Of a stretch of 15,803 nucleotides of DNA, positions 8,085 to 15,124 are shown in pieces. A program made the position numbers and the translations under genes. This stretch comes from Bacteroidales bacterium (GTDB lineage Bacteria; Bacteroidota; Bacteroidia; Bacteroidales; UBA10428): assembly GCA_016926235.1 (NCBI GenBank), contig JAFGOZ010000433.1, positions 1 to 15,803 of the forward strand, written 5' to 3'. The notes under the pieces were generated by a model. The model was given only the letters and a program-made list of their open reading frames with translations, was not told the DNA's origin and searched no databases. Position 1 is the first letter of the stretch. Each line of letters begins with the position of its first letter.

Positions 8085-9596
8085 ATGTGTAATACTAAAA
8101 TTCAAACGAGTATTGATCTTATCAGGTTCATCAATGAACAGGCTAATAAGGTTTATGGTGGCAAAGATGCTTCTTTTAATCATGCTGATTATATTAGAGA
8201 TTGCTCAGATGCTTTTGCAAACTACTTCCAAATATTTTTAAAGGGCGATAAATATTTATTTTCAACACTTTCAGCATGGAATCGAAAAAAAGAAGACGGT
8301 GTTTTTTTTGCAAATGATGATAAAAGGTATAATTATAATATTACAGTTGAAACCATTTTTAAGCCAATAATTGAAGGACCGGATACTAGTACTAATAGTT
8401 TACTCAACGATATTAAAAATGAAAAATCAATAAGCATTACAAAATATGTTCTACAGGAATCGTATGGTATAGACGTGTTCTTTAATGGCGATGCTAAATA
8501 TACGAGTCCAATTAAATGTGAAAAAGACTCGCACAAAATATACTTTTTCCCTTTGAACAAAATCAACTTTTATTCAGATAATGAACAATTTGAAAGCGAT
8601 TCTATCAACACGCAAGAAATAAAAAAGTTGGCTCATGAACTTAAAATGCAAAACGATCCGGATTACACTTACCAAAAGGCCTGTAGATTAATATGGTATT
8701 ACAAGAAAATGCAATCTGAACATAAAGAGGGAACCGGGAAGGATTTCATGGTTCATTTTATTCGTCCATCCTTTATTGATTTCGACCACAATATGCTGTT
8801 GTCTTTAGCTACTAATGACTTGCTTGATAAAGAAGAGTTAGCCATTGTAGACTTAATTTTATTCAAGATAGTTGGTCTTATGGCTACTGAAAGAGTTAAG
8901 CAAAATGAAGAAATAGAAAGATTACGCAATGTCAGTGCTTCCACTCATGTAATTAAAACTACAATAAATGGACTTTTTGCCCCGACCCTAAATAGCCTTT
9001 TGACAGAAACTGTTGTAGATGATCGTATTAAGGAATTGTTTGAAGTAAAGGAGAAACTACTCAAATACGCTGAAGTCATCAATCTTGTAACAAAACTTTC
9101 TTCTAACATTCATGAAGATAAAGCAGTAAAAGAATCATTAATAAGTAGTAGTTTATTTACTACAGATTCTGACAATCGTGGGCAAATAATGAATGCCCTG
9201 AATGAAATAATGAAAGTGCGTCAAAGAGACTTTTCTTTGACTAAATTGACTTATAAAATAAACGAAGTCCATCAACTTTCAGCCAACATATTTGTATACG
9301 ATAATAAATATTACCCCGCAAGTGCATTTTTCGAACTTCTATTATTAACGATAATAGAAAATGTGATAAAGTACGGTGCAACAATAGATGGCACTCTTAC
9401 ATTCTCAATAAATCTTTTCAGTAATGAAATATCATTTACAAATAAGCATAAACCTAATGTAAAACTTGAAATTAAAGTTGATGATATGACCGGAAATTTT
9501 AGGGTATTTCATACTATTTTGACCAAATTAAGTCTAGGATCATTAATAATTAGTCCCGATAGGGATGAATTTAAAGTATGCTTAAAATCATTTTAA
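8085..9596 (+). CDS. Soluble histidine-kinase-like protein
   Basis: Unusual sensor-kinase-like protein of 503 residues with no membrane segment or signal peptide, so it should be cytoplasmic. Residues 1 to about 275 match no domain I recognise and may be the sensory part. A coiled segment (260-285) leads to STHVIKTTINGLFAPTL (287-303), which has the layout of a dimerisation/H-box with H288 as the candidate phosphorylated histidine. ELLLLTIIENVIKYGA (417-432) looks like the N-box of a GHKL ATPase (E425, N426), and EISFTNKHKP (448-457) fits the strand after it. Glycine-rich G-boxes are poor, so activity may be weak or lost. It lies 50 bases after the dehydrogenase gene, and only one base separates its stop from the receiver-like gene, which supports a phosphotransfer pair. 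An ATP-binding regulatory protein without kinase activity is the alternative. Confidence 0.68.
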   Translation: MCNTKIQTSIDLIRFINEQANKVYGGKDASFNHADYIRDCSDAFANYFQIFLKGDKYLFSTLSAWNRKKEDGVFFANDDKRYNYNITVETIFKPIIEGPDTSTNSLLNDIKNEKSISITKYVLQESYGIDVFFNGDAKYTSPIKCEKDSHKIYFFPLNKINFYSDNEQFESDSINTQEIKKLAHELKMQNDPDYTYQKACRLIWYYKKMQSEHKEGTGKDFMVHFIRPSFIDFDHNMLLSLATNDLLDKEELAIVDLILFKIVGLMATERVKQNEEIERLRNVSASTHVIKTTINGLFAPTLNSLLTETVVDDRIKELFEVKEKLLKYAEVINLVTKLSSNIHEDKAVKESLISSSLFTTDSDNRGQIMNALNEIMKVRQRDFSLTKLTYKINEVHQLSANIFVYDNKYYPASAFFELLLLTIIENVIKYGATIDGTLTFSINLFSNEISFTNKHKPNVKLEIKVDDMTGNFRVFHTILTKLSLGSLIISPDRDEFKVCLKSF

Positions 9597-9597
9597 T

Positions 9598-11217
9598 ATG
9601 GATACAACATATACACCAATTACAATTCTCTTGATTGAAGATAATCCTGCCCTTGAAGGGATCAAAGCTAAGGATCTGAAAGAACGAAATTTTAATATAG
9701 GAAGTTTGGATGATAGAATAGATGTCCCTGGCCTCAATTTTAAAAAAAATAAGGGATTTGAACATTTGTTTATCCTTAAAGTTTTACAACACCCTGAGGA
9801 AATAAAAGAATACATAACGAATTGTCTTAAAAAAGAAGATGAAGAAGGCTCTTTTGAATTAGGAAAGGTGCTTGGGATTGTCCCAGAGATTGTAGAGTTT
9901 GATTATAAACTTTCAGACAATTTTCAAATCAATAGTGAGAACAAGAATATTAAGTATTGGTCTACTTACAAGTACCTAAGAGAGCTATATAATCCTAATT
10001 TCCTATTCGTTTCAGATCAGCATCTTGAGAAACAAATTAATGAAAACTATACTTTAAAAGATTTCATTGAGAGAATAAATAAAACCAAGAATACTACTGG
10101 GAAAGAGACATGGTATAAATCAGATGAAGAACAACTAATCAATGATGAATTGGGGCTATACGCTGGAGTAGAAATTGTTCGATTATTCCGTAATCATACT
10201 TGTGTTGGTATTCCTGCCACTTTTAATAAAGACAGTATTGAAAGATTACATGCATTCAGTAAATACTACGAATGGATGAACGAATATGACTTAGGAACTA
10301 TGTTTTCAAGAGAGGAACGTGGCAGTAAAGATTGGGATACCGTCTTATCTGCTGCTGTAAAGCAATTACGCATTAGGATTGAAACCCAAATTAAGGTAGG
10401 GAAGGCCATTCCTAACTATTGGCAACTGAATGCCTTAGCGGAAGGTAATTTTCGTGAGGAACTAATATTTTCAATAGAAACCATTTATGGGAAACGTGAT
10501 TTACCTCTTGAAGGTTTGTTTATTGATTTTACTGACGAAAGCGAAAGGCAAGCCAAGATTGAAGAGTGGACACAGGGGATACAAAACAAATTACCTATTA
10601 CAAACATTGTCATTAAAAAAGCTAACGAAACTGCCACTACACTTTGGAACACGTATATTAGCGAATTTGAAGATAGGATTGTTTTGTCTGATTACACCAG
10701 TAGAATTGAAAATCTTAACGCTACCGAAACGTCATATCTAGAGGAAGTAAAAACAAGATTGGGTGTAAACCCGACAACGGGTTTAATAACAAATGAATGT
10801 TCAATACAGACATTGCTAAGTAAAGAGGATAGTAGCATAATAAGATTAACAACACTCATTACAACAACTAAGGTCGCTATTGAATTAGAAAAGCAAAGAG
10901 TAGAAAGTTGCTTTAGTGAAAAATATCCGCCACTGACAGCAGATGAATACTTTAATGTTTTATACCCCAAAGCGAACTTAGGAAAAGAAGCATCAAGAAC
11001 TGTACTATTGCCAATGAACTTCTCAAATAAGACAGAAAAAGATGAAGCAATGGACAATGCAAAAAAATGGCTTATGAGAGGATTGTCACAAGATGATAGT
11101 AAAGTAAAGCAGGCAGATATCTTTCAATTTGAAAACTGGATTTTAAAAGGCGAAAAAGAAATTTTGAGATCACTGTTTTACAAGGATAGTATGTATTTCC
11201 CCCAATGGCTTAAATAA
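9598..11217 (+). CDS. Receiver-domain-like protein with insertion and novel C-terminal half
   Basis: Protein of 539 residues whose first 230 or so resemble a split response-regulator receiver. ITILLIEDNPA (8-18) gives the acidic pair E14-D15. PEIVEFDYKLSDN (96-108) puts the candidate phosphoacceptor at D102. GLYAGVEIVRLFRNHTCVGIPATFNKD (186-212, stated here only for its layout) looks like the following helix and strand, with T208 as the conserved Thr. The segments are much farther apart than in a normal receiver of about 120 residues, so insertions are present, mainly at 20-90 and 110-185. The equivalent of the usual invariant Lys is not obvious. Residues 230-539 are mostly helical with no DNA-binding motif I recognise. 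Its position one base after the kinase-like gene supports a role as its partner. It could instead be a degenerate, phosphorylation-independent receiver. Confidence 0.62.
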   Translation: MDTTYTPITILLIEDNPALEGIKAKDLKERNFNIGSLDDRIDVPGLNFKKNKGFEHLFILKVLQHPEEIKEYITNCLKKEDEEGSFELGKVLGIVPEIVEFDYKLSDNFQINSENKNIKYWSTYKYLRELYNPNFLFVSDQHLEKQINENYTLKDFIERINKTKNTTGKETWYKSDEEQLINDELGLYAGVEIVRLFRNHTCVGIPATFNKDSIERLHAFSKYYEWMNEYDLGTMFSREERGSKDWDTVLSAAVKQLRIRIETQIKVGKAIPNYWQLNALAEGNFREELIFSIETIYGKRDLPLEGLFIDFTDESERQAKIEEWTQGIQNKLPITNIVIKKANETATTLWNTYISEFEDRIVLSDYTSRIENLNATETSYLEEVKTRLGVNPTTGLITNECSIQTLLSKEDSSIIRLTTLITTTKVAIELEKQRVESCFSEKYPPLTADEYFNVLYPKANLGKEASRTVLLPMNFSNKTEKDEAMDNAKKWLMRGLSQDDSKVKQADIFQFENWILKGEKEILRSLFYKDSMYFPQWLK

Positions 11218-11225
11218 TTGCATTT

Positions 11226-12794
11226 ATGGACAAGAATGAATTTGATGATTTTTTCGCTGCAAAACCTATTACGTTTTCCGAAAGGTGGAAAACGGAATTG
11301 AGGAATAGATTTTTGCGGTTGAATGAGAAAAACACAAGGCAGTATCTCGGTCCTATACATGATGCCATGTTACAAGAGATGCTATTTATCGGAAAACGCT
11401 GGCTTCGGAGTAAATTCACTAATTATAAAACAGAGGATATAGAAGATATATCGCAAGAAGCTTTTATCAAGTGGCACAGTAGTTTTGATGCTACAAAAGC
11501 CTCAAATGCAGAATTTCCAGAACATCATTGGTTTTTACTTTGCACATCAACAGCTCAAATTGACTGGTATCATAAACAAAATCCTACCATCACTTCAAAC
11601 GTCGTTCAACTGGATGAAAACGGAAATCCGATTTTAGATGAGGCAGGAAAAGAAATACTTCAGAAAATTAAAGCATCTTTTGTTTCATTCCCTGATGAAA
11701 CTTATGATAGTTCTGATGATAGTGAAGAATTTGAACCAATACAAAAAGCAAAAAAAGATAGTGAAAAAATAAATGAGTTGGCAGCAAATGAAAAGGCGGA
11801 TAATGAAAAGAAAGAAGAACAAACTAAATTGATTGAATTGGCAGGAAAGCGGTTTTCCGAAGTTGCAAGTAATGAGATAATGAAATATTATCTGTTAAGC
11901 AAAAGGATAAGCACAAATGGCAAAGAAAATACACTTCCACCAATTTATAAGATTTACAAACCATTAAAGAAATCCATCTCTTATCAGGTAAGACATGAAT
12001 TTAATAACATGTCGGATGTGTCTGTAAATGAACTTAACAGGTTTCAGTTTCAAAGAAATGCAGAAAACCGTAAATGGATGGAAATGGCAATTGGTGAAAT
12101 GAGAAAATCATTAGAAAAATTGAACTCATTTATTAAGTCCCAGAAAACAAAGAATCCTAAGTTCGATGAAATCAAGTTCCGTCAAAATACACCAATCCTG
12201 AGTTCTATTGCTATAAGTTACAATGGCAGGCATGTTGCTAAGTGCTTTAAAGGTCAGGTGTCTTCCTTTATCGGTGATAGAGATTTAACCTTTGATAAGC
12301 ATTGTGAATTTTCGCTTTTTACAGAAATCATCAGTGAATACAACCTTCCACTTTATAAAGATGGTGTATTGTTTGTAACACTTGAACCTTGTAATAAACG
12401 AGGATTTTGGCTAGATGGAGACCAAAAGAAACCCAAAATTCCTTGTGCCGTGCGCTGTGTTGAAGCAGGTTTTAGAAAAATTTTTATTGGTTCTCTCGAT
12501 GATAACAAAGATGTTTTTAAGAAGGGAAAGGAAATACTTGAAAGTGGCAAATATATTTTTCCATTAGAAAACGGTTGCCACATTGGTAGTTTAAAGCAAG
12601 TTGAAGCAGCCAAACTTCTTGAGGAATATTTTATTAGTAAAAATTATCCTTATTTTAAATATACTGATAAGATTGTTTTTCAAATCGGAAATCCTATAGA
12701 AGTCCATGATTTTGAGTCCGATTTGATTGAGGAGGTAAGAAAATTAAATTCAGCATTTCTTCAAAGACATAGCCCCAACCTGTTCAGGCTATAA
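11226..12794 (+). CDS. Sigma-70 region 2-like / RibD-like deaminase fusion protein
   Basis: Two-part protein of 522 residues. Residues about 45-120 resemble sigma-70 region 2: TEDIEDISQEAFIKWHSSF (69-87) matches the polymerase-binding helix, and FLLCTSTAQIDWYHKQ (103-118) matches the -10-reading helix. No region 4 helix-turn-helix is evident. An acidic, then charged linker follows (about 155-205), then helices. Residues about 280-475 form a cytidine-deaminase-fold domain of the RibD type: zinc motif HCE (H359, E361 as proton shuttle), then VTLEPCNKRGF with C389 and IPCAVRCVEAGFRKIFIGSLDDN with C407. RibD reads TLEPCSHxGRTPPC here, so the two cysteines are set about nine residues farther apart. 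It is the last gene of the operon, eight bases after the receiver-like gene, and a terminator follows. Deamination of a nucleotide or nucleic-acid base is the likely chemistry; transcription control by the N-terminus is inferred. Confidence 0.72.
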   Translation: MDKNEFDDFFAAKPITFSERWKTELRNRFLRLNEKNTRQYLGPIHDAMLQEMLFIGKRWLRSKFTNYKTEDIEDISQEAFIKWHSSFDATKASNAEFPEHHWFLLCTSTAQIDWYHKQNPTITSNVVQLDENGNPILDEAGKEILQKIKASFVSFPDETYDSSDDSEEFEPIQKAKKDSEKINELAANEKADNEKKEEQTKLIELAGKRFSEVASNEIMKYYLLSKRISTNGKENTLPPIYKIYKPLKKSISYQVRHEFNNMSDVSVNELNRFQFQRNAENRKWMEMAIGEMRKSLEKLNSFIKSQKTKNPKFDEIKFRQNTPILSSIAISYNGRHVAKCFKGQVSSFIGDRDLTFDKHCEFSLFTEIISEYNLPLYKDGVLFVTLEPCNKRGFWLDGDQKKPKIPCAVRCVEAGFRKIFIGSLDDNKDVFKKGKEILESGKYIFPLENGCHIGSLKQVEAAKLLEEYFISKNYPYFKYTDKIVFQIGNPIEVHDFESDLIEEVRKLNSAFLQRHSPNLFRL

Positions 12795-12816
12795 TCTTTC
12801 TTTAAAAAAGCAGATT

Positions 12817-12852
12817 AGCCCGATAGAAAATATCTATTGGGCTTTTTTTTTT
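12817..12852 (+). terminator. Intrinsic terminator of the nine-gene operon
   Basis: AGCCCGATAGA (12817-12827) pairs with TCTATTGGGCT (12833-12843), 11 base pairs with one G-T wobble, around a five-base AAATA loop, and a run of ten T follows. It lies 22 bases after the deaminase stop codon and closes the transcript begun upstream of livH. Confidence 0.93.
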
Positions 12853-12865
12853 CGGAAACACTCGG
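12852..12865 (+). repeat. TCGG-N6-TCGG direct repeat, copy 2
   Basis: TCGGAAACACTCGG sits directly after the terminator T-run. The half-sites are 10 bases apart, the same spacing as at 2195-2208 and 12944-12957. Together with copy 3 it may form part of the control region of the small gene at 13026. Four-base cores are short, so the case rests on spacing and recurrence in three intergenic positions. Confidence 0.35.
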
Positions 12866-12888
12866 ATATTACTAAAAAGCTTATGGTA

Positions 12889-12904
12889 GAGATTAAAAAA
12901 TCTC
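12889..12904. repeat. Small inverted repeat in the leader region
   Basis: GAGATT (12889-12894) and AATCTC (12899-12904) form a perfect 6-bp dyad with a four-base A loop; outer ATGG and CCAT add imperfect symmetry. It lies between copies 2 and 3 of the TCGG repeat, upstream of the promoter-like sequence. It may be a protein-binding dyad, or chance in AT-rich DNA. Confidence 0.3.
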
Positions 12905-12943
12905 CATGCTATCCATGAAGAAAACCCATAAAAAAACAAGTTC

Positions 12944-12984
12944 TCGGTGGAAGTCGGAAATGGATGAAGTTCGACTGGTATAAT
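12944..12984 (+). promoter_or_regulatory. Promoter-like region with TCGG direct repeat, copy 3
   Basis: TCGGTGGAAGTCGG (12944-12957) repeats the TCGG-N6-TCGG pattern, and TATAAT follows at 12979-12984. The -10 box is perfect but no good -35 lies at 17 bases; the repeat occupies roughly the -35 to -45 zone, which suits an activator-dependent promoter. In the first operon the repeat overlaps the -35 in a similar way, seven bases closer to TATAAT. Transcription would begin near 12991, giving a leader of about 35 bases. Confidence 0.45.
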
Positions 12985-13015
12985 AAGGAAAGTTCTTAAT
13001 TAAAAAATTAAAAAT

Positions 13016-13020
13016 GGAGG
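13016..13020 (+). promoter_or_regulatory. Ribosome binding site GGAGG that decides the start at 13026
   Basis: GGAGG ends five bases before the ATG at 13026. An in-frame ATG at 13014 overlaps this Shine-Dalgarno site and has none of its own. A site this strong is unusual for the window, where most genes have weak ones, and suggests the small protein is made in quantity. Confidence 0.75.
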
Positions 13021-13025
13021 TCAAA

Positions 13026-13220
13026 ATGAAAGAAGTAATCAGAATCCAGGGTTTGGATACTCAGAGTATCACCCCTAACCGAATTATCGTAAACACACGT
13101 TCTGACGGTAAAACAGATGTGTTCTATTCAAACAAAGGTGACATAAATCATGGTCATACTGTTTTGAATAGTTCTGGGGAAATCGAATATGCCCGTTCTA
13201 GAGGAGGTAATACTTTCTAA
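13026..13220 (+). CDS. Small unrecognised 64-residue protein
   Basis: I do not recognise this protein. The sequence alternates hydrophobic and polar residues as in a small beta-rich fold, with no membrane segment or signal peptide. Its C-terminal half is rich in Gly, His, Asn and Ser (KGDINHGHTVLNSSGEIEY, then ARSRGG), which suggests tight turns and a conserved surface. An N-terminal basic pair and a VIRIQGLD strand are also visible. The gene is monocistronic: it has its own promoter-like region, a good Shine-Dalgarno site and a terminator 18 bases downstream. TCGG repeats upstream hint at control shared with the nine-gene operon. It could be a small regulator, an inhibitor of a neighbour, or an unrelated orphan; nothing in the sequence decides between these. 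Confidence 0.72.
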   Translation: MKEVIRIQGLDTQSITPNRIIVNTRSDGKTDVFYSNKGDINHGHTVLNSSGEIEYARSRGGNTF

Positions 13221-13237
13221 TCCTCGTGCTCAGATTT

Positions 13238-13266
13238 AGCTGCCCTACTTTTTGGGCAGCTTTTTT
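13238..13266 (+). terminator. Intrinsic terminator of the small gene
   Basis: AGCTGCCC (13238-13245) pairs perfectly with GGGCAGCT (13254-13261) around an eight-base loop, followed by six T. It ends the transcript of the 64-residue protein and separates it from the three-gene operon that starts at 13309. Confidence 0.93.
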
Positions 13267-13308
13267 AAGATAATAATTTATTAATTCTAAATATTAAAAA
13301 TAATAGCA

Positions 13309-13902
13309 ATGAAAACAAACGAAAACCTTCAGCATTTTGATGCTTCCTCAAGCGACAGGTTTAAGCATCAGATAACACGCATTGGAAATGATGTCAGTTC
13401 CGATGCAGGTACACTAACGATTGAAAAAGATATGGTACTTGAACATATCAAAGTCATTACCCAAAGGAATAATTCCCTTTTGTCCCGATGGACACTATCA
13501 CCTCATCAGAAACAACTAGCCAAAAATGTGGAAGAATTACAGGTTAAAGCTTTTACCGATTTGGCAGAACAACGTAATGCCAGTCTCAGGGCTGTTGGTG
13601 AAACCCAACTTACAGTATTAAGGGAGATTTGCAATGGCATTTTGCAAACCGGCCGTTCATCCATCCAGGCAGCAGTAAAGAAAATTTACATGGAAAACTT
13701 CATGAGCCTGATGACAAGGATGGAAATTTTAAACGACCAGTTTTGCGAGCTTATCACTCAGAAGCTTAATAAACTTGGCAGTGCCCCTTCCACCCTACAG
13801 GATATGTTGATGGATCAGATACAAACCCTGAAAAGTAAATGGATGAACGCCATGGATGAGATATATGATGATTTCAACAAGATCTTAACCGAAAAAGTTT
13901 AA
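13309..13902 (+). CDS. Helical hypothetical protein, first gene of the DUF4407 operon
   Basis: I do not recognise this 197-residue protein. It has no signal peptide or membrane segment and is predicted by eye to be almost entirely alpha-helical, with long amphipathic stretches at about 40-115 and 120-195 (for example ILTEKV at the end and MLMDQIQTLKSKWMNAMDE near 165-183) that could form a coiled bundle. Only four bases separate its stop from the DUF4407 gene, so the two are co-translated and probably work together, perhaps as a cytoplasmic partner of that membrane protein. Upstream is 42 bases of very AT-rich DNA after the terminator, with no promoter I can define. GC content is higher than in the nine-gene operon. 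Confidence 0.75.
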   Translation: MKTNENLQHFDASSSDRFKHQITRIGNDVSSDAGTLTIEKDMVLEHIKVITQRNNSLLSRWTLSPHQKQLAKNVEELQVKAFTDLAEQRNASLRAVGETQLTVLREICNGILQTGRSSIQAAVKKIYMENFMSLMTRMEILNDQFCELITQKLNKLGSAPSTLQDMLMDQIQTLKSKWMNAMDEIYDDFNKILTEKV

Positions 13903-13906
13903 AACC

Positions 13907-15124
13907 ATGAATCTGAAACTTTACCTTCAAAAAATCACAGGTTTGTCCCCAAAAGCAATCAGTTATTGTGGAGAAGCAAGCCAGAATAAAATTATGGTGC
14001 TTGGCGCTATCATGCTGTTTACAGCTTTTGTCAGCGCCGGTTTTATGAGCTATGCCATTTCCGTTCTGTGTTTTCATAGTAAAATAACCATGCCGGTAGT
14101 ATTTCTGGCATGGTTTATTTTCGTGTATCTTTTTGAACGCTTAATTATTGCCGGAAAAAATATCAGGAAATCTAGCATTCTTGTTTCAAGGCTGGCCGCA
14201 GCTCTTGTTTTTGCCCTCGTCCATTCTCTGGTCATTGATACCTTATTTTTTCAGAAAGATATTATCAGTTCGTTTGATAAAGAGAAGATATCAGAAACAT
14301 CGGTAATTCAATCAACTTACGAAAACAAAATAGAGAATTCGAATAACAGGCTAACAGAACTCAGAAAGAATAACCGGGAATTAACCGACCAGATTAAGTC
14401 CCTTAATGAGCAGATAATTGCTGAAGTTGATGGTTCCGGGGGATCACATAAGCAAGGATTCGGTCCTATTTATGAATTAAAAAAACAATCGATTGACCCG
14501 CAAATAGCTTCAATTAAGGAATTGATAAAGAAAAATGAAGATGAAATTGTTTCCCTGCAGCAGAATATGAAAAATACCGAATTTGAGAAGGCAGAAAGAA
14601 TTGCTATGTTGCCGAAATATTCCGACAAAGGTTTACTGGAAAATATCAGGCAGCTTCATAAAATAACCCTGATTGATGGTGACTTTACCAGTCGTTTTTT
14701 CCTGGTACTCTGGTTTTGCATATTTGTTTTCATCGAATCATTGCCCCTTCTGGCCAAGTTGACATTGGAAATACCGGATTATTACAAAGCAGATGACAAA
14801 ATTCTTGCTGGCCGGGATACTGTCACCGACATCAAAATAAACCGGGAAACACAGGTGGAATCAGAAAAAGAACTTGCGCTTACCACAAATGCGATTGCAA
14901 AAAATCATATTGAAGTTGTTCTGGATAAAATGAAAATTCAGATGGAAGGTCTTGAAAAATCTCAGTATTTATTATTTGAGCACCTGAAAAACTATGATGC
15001 AGCCATAATTTCCATGCGGAAAAACTATCCCGATTATATTGAGAGCCATATTTTACCATTATTTGCCCAAAACAATAAAGATATTCAACTAATCCTTAAT
15101 CAGATAAAAATATCAACACCATGA
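13907..15124 (+). CDS. DUF4407-type membrane protein with coiled coils
   Basis: Member of the DUF4407 membrane family, 405 residues, function unknown. Hydrophobic segments lie at about 28-52, 61-82, 91-113 and 263-284. Between the third and fourth is a long charged region, mostly coiled coil (about 135-172 and 195-232), interrupted by GSGGSHKQGFGPIYE (177-190), a Gly-rich stretch characteristic of this family. The first segments carry conserved FERLIIAGKNIRKSS and SRLAAAL patterns also typical of it. The C-terminal 110 residues are helical and hydrophilic and probably cytoplasmic. The neighbouring genes, a soluble helical protein and a small anchored protein, overlap or nearly overlap it, which suggests one membrane complex. 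Role is unknown; a part in membrane-linked defence or stress response is only a guess from the Argonaute-containing neighbourhood. Confidence 0.82.
   Translation: MNLKLYLQKITGLSPKAISYCGEASQNKIMVLGAIMLFTAFVSAGFMSYAISVLCFHSKITMPVVFLAWFIFVYLFERLIIAGKNIRKSSILVSRLAAALVFALVHSLVIDTLFFQKDIISSFDKEKISETSVIQSTYENKIENSNNRLTELRKNNRELTDQIKSLNEQIIAEVDGSGGSHKQGFGPIYELKKQSIDPQIASIKELIKKNEDEIVSLQQNMKNTEFEKAERIAMLPKYSDKGLLENIRQLHKITLIDGDFTSRFFLVLWFCIFVFIESLPLLAKLTLEIPDYYKADDKILAGRDTVTDIKINRETQVESEKELALTTNAIAKNHIEVVLDKMKIQMEGLEKSQYLLFEHLKNYDAAIISMRKNYPDYIESHILPLFAQNNKDIQLILNQIKISTP

Noticed and set aside
10692..11057. 121-codon open frame on the minus strand inside the receiver-like gene
   Set aside because: Antisense shadow with no ribosome site or family resemblance; the + strand frame is continuous and fits the operon.
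13014..13025. Upstream ATG of the 64-residue protein
   Set aside because: This ATG overlaps the GGAGG Shine-Dalgarno site that serves the ATG at 13026.
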